From CAZAGD01 sp049699975 (GTDB lineage: Bacteria > Desulfobacterota > SM23-61), in NCBI GenBank assembly GCA_049699975.1, contig JBNAWB010000120.1, positions 1 to 11,129 on the forward strand: 11,129 nucleotides of DNA. Reading direction: 5' to 3'. Below the pieces are notes generated by a model that did no database searches, had not been told where the DNA came from, and saw only the letters and a program-made list of their open reading frames with translations. Positions 7,645 through 11,129 of the stretch are shown here, in pieces. Position 1 is the stretch's first letter. The number at the start of each line of letters is the position of its first letter. The position numbers and the translations under genes are program-made.

Positions 7645-9204
7645 ATGAGTGAAAGCCATTTTCCTATCCTTACTTTGATCACCTTTTTCCCTCTTTTAGG
7701 GGCGGTGATTATTTTATTTATTAATAAGGAAAAGAAAGAAACCATCCGCTGGGTAACTTTAATAGTTGCCCTCTTGGAGTTCATCTTTTCTCTTCCTTTG
7801 TTTTGGGGATTCCGCCTTGATTTTCCGGGCATGCAGTTCGTTGAAAAAGCCCCTTGGATCCCCGAGTATGGCATGAGCTATTTTTTGGGTATCGATGGCC
7901 TTTCCTTATTCTTGGTACTTTTAACCACTTTTCTCACCTTAATTTCTGTTTTAGCTTGCTGGCGGGACATCCAGGATAAAGTTAAAGAATTCATGATCTG
8001 TCTTCTATTTTTGGAGACAGGGATGATCGGGGTTTTCGTAGCTTTAGACCTTTTCCTTTTTTATGTTTTTTGGGAAGCAATGCTTATTCCCATGTATCTG
8101 CTCATTGGTGTTTGGGGTAACCCCAAGCGCCGGGTCTATGCGGCCATTAAATTCTTCATTTACACCATGGCGGGCAGTGTGCTCATGTTGGTGGCTATTT
8201 TAGTTCTATATTTTCAGCACGGAGCAGGCACTGGCAAGTATACCTTTGATTTGTTAGAACTTTATAAATGGTCAGTTCCTCTGTCTCTCCAATTTTGGTT
8301 ATTCTTGGCCTTTGGCGTAGCTTTTGCTATTAAAGTGCCTATGTTTCCCTTCCATACTTGGTTGCCAGATGCGCATACCGAAGCTCCTACAGTGGGATCA
8401 GTTTTGTTGGCAGCTGTGCTCTTAAAGATGGGTACTTATGGCTTTTTGCGGTTTAGTATTCCCCTCTTCCCCAATGCCTCTTACCAATTAATCCCCTTAG
8501 TTTCTATTTTAGCCATAATTGGCATAATTTACGGGGCCCTGGTTTGTTTAGTTCAAAAAGACCTCAAACGCTTGATTGCTTTTTCTTCTGTCTCTCACTT
8601 GGGCTTTGTCATGTTAGGGCTTTTTGCTTTAAATGTGCAAGGGATTGAAGGAGGGATCCTGCAAATGCTCAATCACGGCTTCTCTACCGGGGCTCTCTTT
8701 CTTCTTGTGGGCATGATTTATGAACGTAGGCACACACGGATGATCGAGGATTTTGGCGGCCTGTGGAAACAAATGCCCATCTTTGCCGCTTTCTTCATGG
8801 TAGTCACTCTTTCTTCTATTGGCCTGCCAGGCTTAAACGGATTTGTAGGAGAATTTCTAATCTTGGTGGGTACCTTTAAGGCTAAGGCTGTTTATGCCAT
8901 TTTAGCTGCTACAGGCATAATTCTGGCCGCAGCCTATATGCTTTGGATGTTTCAACGGGTGATGTTTGGCGAATTAACTAAACCGGAAAACAAAGTTCTT
9001 AAAGATCTTTCGGCCCGAGAAATTTTGGTTTTAAGTAGCGTCACTTTATTTATAGTTTGGATCGGCCTTTATCCGCAAACTTTTTTGAGCCGCATGGAGC
9101 CTACAGTCAAAAATTACTTGGTGCAGGTGCAAGCTAAATACCAGGCAGGTGAGAAAATGGCTCAATCTGGGAGTTTGGTAGTAGCGGAGAGGCAAGGAAA
9201 TTAA
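7645..9204 (+). CDS. nuoM: NADH-quinone oxidoreductase subunit M
   Basis: This is the central antiporter-like proton-pumping subunit, between NuoL and NuoN. From ATG 7645 it has 519 residues. The frame stays open up to GTG 7636, but the ribosome binding site covers that codon. Pumping residues are intact: E144 in FWEAMLIPMY (the same number as in E. coli), K230 in AIKVPMFPFHTWLPDAH, K261 in VLLKMGTYG, H344 in MLNHGFSTGALF, and E403 in GFVGEF. About 14 membrane helices are expected. The last 30 residues or so (after VKNYL) are polar and look like a short soluble C-terminal tail. The 85-base gap after nuoL is the longest in the operon and contains a duplicated start region. Confidence 0.97.
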   Translation: MSESHFPILTLITFFPLLGAVIILFINKEKKETIRWVTLIVALLEFIFSLPLFWGFRLDFPGMQFVEKAPWIPEYGMSYFLGIDGLSLFLVLLTTFLTLISVLACWRDIQDKVKEFMICLLFLETGMIGVFVALDLFLFYVFWEAMLIPMYLLIGVWGNPKRRVYAAIKFFIYTMAGSVLMLVAILVLYFQHGAGTGKYTFDLLELYKWSVPLSLQFWLFLAFGVAFAIKVPMFPFHTWLPDAHTEAPTVGSVLLAAVLLKMGTYGFLRFSIPLFPNASYQLIPLVSILAIIGIIYGALVCLVQKDLKRLIAFSSVSHLGFVMLGLFALNVQGIEGGILQMLNHGFSTGALFLLVGMIYERRHTRMIEDFGGLWKQMPIFAAFFMVVTLSSIGLPGLNGFVGEFLILVGTFKAKAVYAILAATGIILAAAYMLWMFQRVMFGELTKPENKVLKDLSAREILVLSSVTLFIVWIGLYPQTFLSRMEPTVKNYLVQVQAKYQAGEKMAQSGSLVVAERQGN

Positions 9205-9225
9205 TTAGAGTTATAGGAAATTGGT

Positions 9226-9230
9226 GGAGG
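9226..9230 (+). promoter_or_regulatory. Shine-Dalgarno sequence that fixes the nuoN start
   Basis: GGAGG here lies 8 bases before ATG 9239. The longest open frame begins at TTG 9221, upstream of and running through this site, so the ATG is the better start. The protein then begins MKIVIPQINW, a normal NuoN N-terminus. Confidence 0.85.
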
Positions 9231-9238
9231 AAATTTTC

Positions 9239-10693
9239 ATGAAGATAGTCATTCCCCAAATTAACTGGAGCGTTATCGGCCCGGAATTAATTTTAACTAT
9301 TACGGCGATGATTTTACTTCTGCTCAGCTTTGGGGCCAGGAAGAGAAGTAAGGTGCTTATCCCCTATCTCAGCTTGGCAGGAATTCTGGGGGCTTTGCTT
9401 AATGCTTTTGCCCTTTGGGGGAAACAAGAATATGGCTTTCAAAATATGCTTATCTTGGATAACTATGCCCTGTTCTTTAAAATAATTTTTTTGATCACCG
9501 CCGCCCTGACTATTTTAATGTCCATTCGCTATTTGCAAGAAGAAGGGTTTGACTATGGGGAATATTATGCTTTAATTTTATTTGCCGCGGTGGGCATGAT
9601 GCTCATGGCGGCGGCCGCTGATTTAATTATCATCTTCTTGGGATTAGAAACCTTTTCCCTTTCTATTTATGTATTGGCCGGTTTTTTCCGCCAGCAACCA
9701 AAAGCCAATGAGTCCTCGTTAAAATATTTTCTATTAGGGGCTTTTTCTTCCGGTTTCTTACTTTATGGAATAGCTCTAATCTATGGAGCTACCGGCACGA
9801 CTAACTTAAAGAAGATATACGATTTGGTCAGTAAAATCCCAGCTCTTCCAGACCCTTTGTTGCTCATCGGTATGGCTTTGCTCGTTGTGGGGTTCGGATT
9901 TAAAGTAGCCTCTGTTCCTTTTCATATGTGGACTCCCGATGTTTATGAAGGAGCGCCCACTTCCATCACGGCCTTCATGTCCGTGGGGCCAAAAGCAGCG
10001 GGCTTTGCCGCCTTTTTACGGGTCTTCCTCTATGCCCTTTCTGCCTTGCAGACAGACTGGAGCTGGGTGCTGTGGATTTTGGCTGTATTAACTATGACTT
10101 TGGGGAACATCGTGGCCATTGCCCAAAAAAATATAAAGCGCATGCTCGCCTACTCCAGTATCGCCCATGCGGGATACATTCTCGTGGCTATGGTGGCGGC
10201 GAATGAATTGGGGGTAGCGAGTATTCTGTATTATATACTGGCTTATGCGTTTATGAATTTGGGCGCTTTTGCGGTAGTCATCCTTTACGGCCGAAAAGGG
10301 GAAGAGAATATCAATATTAGTGACTATAGTGGCTTAGCCTCTAAATATCCGCTGTTAGCTTTAGCCATGGCCATTTTTATGTTTTCTTTGGCTGGGATTC
10401 CACCCACAGCCGGGTTCGTGGGCAAATTTTACATCTTCAGTGCGGCGGTCAAGGCCGGGTATATCGGGTTAGCTATTATTGGCGTTTTGAACAGTGCCCT
10501 TTCTGTTTATTACTACTTACGGGTAACGGTAATGATGTATATGCGCCCAGCCGAGAAAGAGCTAACCAAGCTGGAACCTGCGCCAGCTTTAATAATTGTC
10601 CTCATTATTGCGGTCTTTGCGACTTTACAGATCGGCATCATTCCTTCTCCTTACCTTGATTTAGCCAAAAAGTCTATTGTGGCCTTGATGTAA
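9239..10693 (+). CDS. nuoN: NADH-quinone oxidoreductase subunit N
   Basis: This is the antiporter-like proton-pumping subunit nearest the quinone module, adjacent to NuoK. From ATG 9239 it has 484 residues, close to E. coli NuoN (485). Conserved charged membrane residues are present: E137 in GLETFSLSIYVLAG, K222 in FGFKVASVPFHMWTPDVYEG (219-238), K252 in VGPKAAGFA, and K396 in GFVGKFYIF. The Lys in the last antiporter helix, where NuoM has Glu, is as expected for NuoN. AYSSIAHAGYI (304-314) is the usual broken-helix signature. nuoN is the last recognisable gene of the operon. No hairpin followed by a T-run lies directly after its stop, and the first good terminator candidate is about 310 bases downstream. 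Confidence 0.97.
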   Translation: MKIVIPQINWSVIGPELILTITAMILLLLSFGARKRSKVLIPYLSLAGILGALLNAFALWGKQEYGFQNMLILDNYALFFKIIFLITAALTILMSIRYLQEEGFDYGEYYALILFAAVGMMLMAAAADLIIIFLGLETFSLSIYVLAGFFRQQPKANESSLKYFLLGAFSSGFLLYGIALIYGATGTTNLKKIYDLVSKIPALPDPLLLIGMALLVVGFGFKVASVPFHMWTPDVYEGAPTSITAFMSVGPKAAGFAAFLRVFLYALSALQTDWSWVLWILAVLTMTLGNIVAIAQKNIKRMLAYSSIAHAGYILVAMVAANELGVASILYYILAYAFMNLGAFAVVILYGRKGEENINISDYSGLASKYPLLALAMAIFMFSLAGIPPTAGFVGKFYIFSAAVKAGYIGLAIIGVLNSALSVYYYLRVTVMMYMRPAEKELTKLEPAPALIIVLIIAVFATLQIGIIPSPYLDLAKKSIVALM

Positions 10694-10860
10694 AAGAGAA
10701 CAGAATAAATAATGCCTTAATCTATTACGCACCTCGGCGAGACTAAATCGAAATAGGGCAGAGGGGCAGGAATGAGCAAGTAGCGGCGGGAACAGAAGAT
10801 GTATAAAGTCCCCCCAAGGTTCCCCAATGGGCAGGCGGATTTAAAATTTCTATCAATTTG

Positions 10861-10901
10861 GAGGGCAAGCCGAATACAGCCAAGGACAAGCCCTTGCCTT
10901 C
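10861..10901 (+). repeat. Inverted repeat with two competing pairings
   Basis: GAGGGCAAG (10861-10869) can pair with CTTGCCTTC (10893-10901) over 9 base pairs including one G-U, with a 23-base loop. Within this, CAAGG (10881-10885) can pair with CCTTG (10892-10896) around a 6-base loop. The two pairings share bases and exclude each other. No T-run follows. It could be a chance fold. Confidence 0.3.
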
Positions 10902-10904
10902 TAC

Positions 10905-10925
10905 ATTCTGACCAATGGTCACAAT
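10905..10925. repeat. 21-base imperfect palindrome, operator-like
   Basis: The core is TGACC-AAT-GGTCA (10909-10921), a perfect 5+5 inverted repeat around 3 bases. After one C/C mismatch the symmetry resumes with ATT on the left and AAT on the right, so 8 of 9 positions per arm are complementary. The size and symmetry resemble a site for a dimeric regulator, or a small RNA hairpin. No promoter can be assigned to it, so its function is open. Confidence 0.35.
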
Positions 10926-10929
10926 CTAA

Positions 10930-10996
10930 ACCTATCCCCCTTTCTCTGCTCCTCTCTTTTCTAAAGAGGGGCCGGAGGAGACTAGGCGAATTAGGT
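10930..10996. repeat. Long imperfect hairpin, REP-like extragenic palindrome
   Basis: The tip is a tight hairpin: CCTCTCTTT (10951-10959), loop TCT, AAAGAGGGG (10963-10971), 9 pairs with one G-U. Pairing continues outward after a CC bulge (10972-10973): TCTCTGCT (10943-10950) against GGAGGAGA (10974-10981), with one mismatch and two G-U. At the base, ACCTA (10930-10934) matches TAGGT (10992-10996). One arm is pyrimidine-rich and the other purine-rich, as in many extragenic palindromic repeats. No T-run follows, so it is not a standard terminator. Whether it recurs in the genome cannot be seen from one copy. Confidence 0.45.
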
Positions 10997-11003
10997 AGAA
11001 ATT

Positions 11004-11053
11004 AAAAAGGGCTCGACGGTCAGTGTTTTTCCCTGGCCGTTGATCACTTTTTA
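11004..11053 (+). terminator. Probable intrinsic terminator, possibly bidirectional
   Basis: TCGACGGTCAG (11013-11023) pairs with CTGGCCGTTGA (11033-11043), 11 base pairs with two G-U, around a 9-base loop. Outside a small 3x3 internal loop, AAAAAG (11004-11009) faces CTTTTT (11047-11052), giving the A-tract and T-tract arrangement of bidirectional terminators. On the minus strand the two G-U pairs become A-C mismatches, so plus-strand termination should be stronger. It is the first good terminator candidate after nuoN and probably ends the nuo transcript. Confidence 0.6.
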
Positions 11054-11085
11054 AATTTCAGCTTAATTCAGGCCGGAGGGGGAGA

Positions 11086-11104
11086 GGCTCATTAAAATGA
11101 GGCC
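11086..11104. other. Small hairpin overlapping a possible start codon near the window edge
   Basis: GGCTCAT (11086-11092) pairs with ATGAG plus CC (11097-11104) with one bulged G, around the loop TAAA. Two readings compete. On the plus strand, the purine-rich GGAGGGGGAGAGG (11075-11087) lies before ATG 11097 (MRPLFFHRYGR, open to the edge), which could be the start of a new gene whose ATG sits in the hairpin. On the minus strand, a frame ending at a TAA just before the hairpin could be the tail of a convergent gene. The window ends too soon to decide. Confidence 0.25.
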
Positions 11105-11129
11105 CTTATTCTTTCATAGGTACGGGCGG

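Larger units (their letters stand above)
10694..11129. other. Non-coding region after nuoN, rich in inverted repeats
   Basis: I see no convincing gene in these 436 bases. A 68-codon open frame (10799-11005) has no good ribosome binding site, has low-complexity basic content, and runs through several hairpins, so it is not called. Bases 10694-10860 hold no clear motif beyond a few GGGCAG copies and C-runs. From 10861 onwards there are at least four inverted repeats, described separately. The region could be the 3' untranslated end of the nuo transcript plus an intergenic spacer. Confidence 0.7.

Noticed and set aside
9221..9238. TTG 9221 as the nuoN start
   Set aside because: The GGAGG at 9226-9230 would lie inside the coding sequence, while ATG 9239 is 8 bases after it and gives a normal N-terminus.
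10799..11005. 68-codon open frame on the + strand after nuoN
   Set aside because: It has no good ribosome binding site and no recognisable domain, its composition is basic and Ser/Pro-rich, and it runs through three inverted repeats. It is most likely a chance open frame.
11040..11067. Promoter TTGATC - 16 bases - CTTAAT before the possible ATG at 11097
   Set aside because: Each hexamer matches the consensus at only 4 of 6 positions, the site overlaps the terminator hairpin, and the gene it would drive is unproven.

Overview
The window is nearly filled by one co-directional operon on the + strand encoding respiratory complex I (NADH:quinone oxidoreductase, NDH-1). The order is nuoF (3' part only), nuoG, nuoH, nuoI, nuoJ, nuoK, nuoL, nuoM, nuoN. 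Gaps between genes are 14 to 85 bases. Every complete gene except perhaps nuoI has a clear Shine-Dalgarno sequence, so the genes are probably cotranscribed. nuoA-E and the rest of nuoF would lie before base 1 if the order is the usual one, but this cannot be seen here.

The three hydrophilic subunits present (NuoF, NuoG, NuoI) belong to the electron-input and transfer arm. The six membrane subunits (NuoH, J, K, L, M, N) form the quinone-side and proton-pumping arm, and all keep the expected key Glu and Lys residues, so the pump looks functional. The peripheral arm is richer in iron-sulfur motifs than textbook complex I. NuoF ends in an extra 2[4Fe-4S] ferredoxin module. NuoG has two complete CxxCxxCxxxC motifs where canonical NuoG keeps one cluster. 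NuoG also carries a full-length formate-dehydrogenase-like molybdopterin domain, but its catalytic Sec/Cys, His and Arg positions are all substituted. This looks like a formate-dehydrogenase fold kept as scaffold and electron wire rather than as an enzyme.

Bases 10694-11129 follow nuoN and contain no convincing gene. They hold several inverted repeats: a small operator-like palindrome, a long imperfect REP-like hairpin, and a hairpin flanked by an A-tract and a T-tract that looks like an intrinsic terminator, possibly bidirectional.

The organism is a bacterium with medium GC content by eye. HydB/HndC-type NuoF and formate-dehydrogenase-type NuoG point to an anaerobe, perhaps Desulfobacterota/'Deltaproteobacteria' or a related uncultured lineage. 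This placement is an inference from subunit architecture, with low confidence. I see no mobile element, CRISPR array, tRNA or rRNA, and no wholly new system. The main points of interest are the modified electron-transfer arm, a duplicated start region before nuoM, and the structured region after nuoN.
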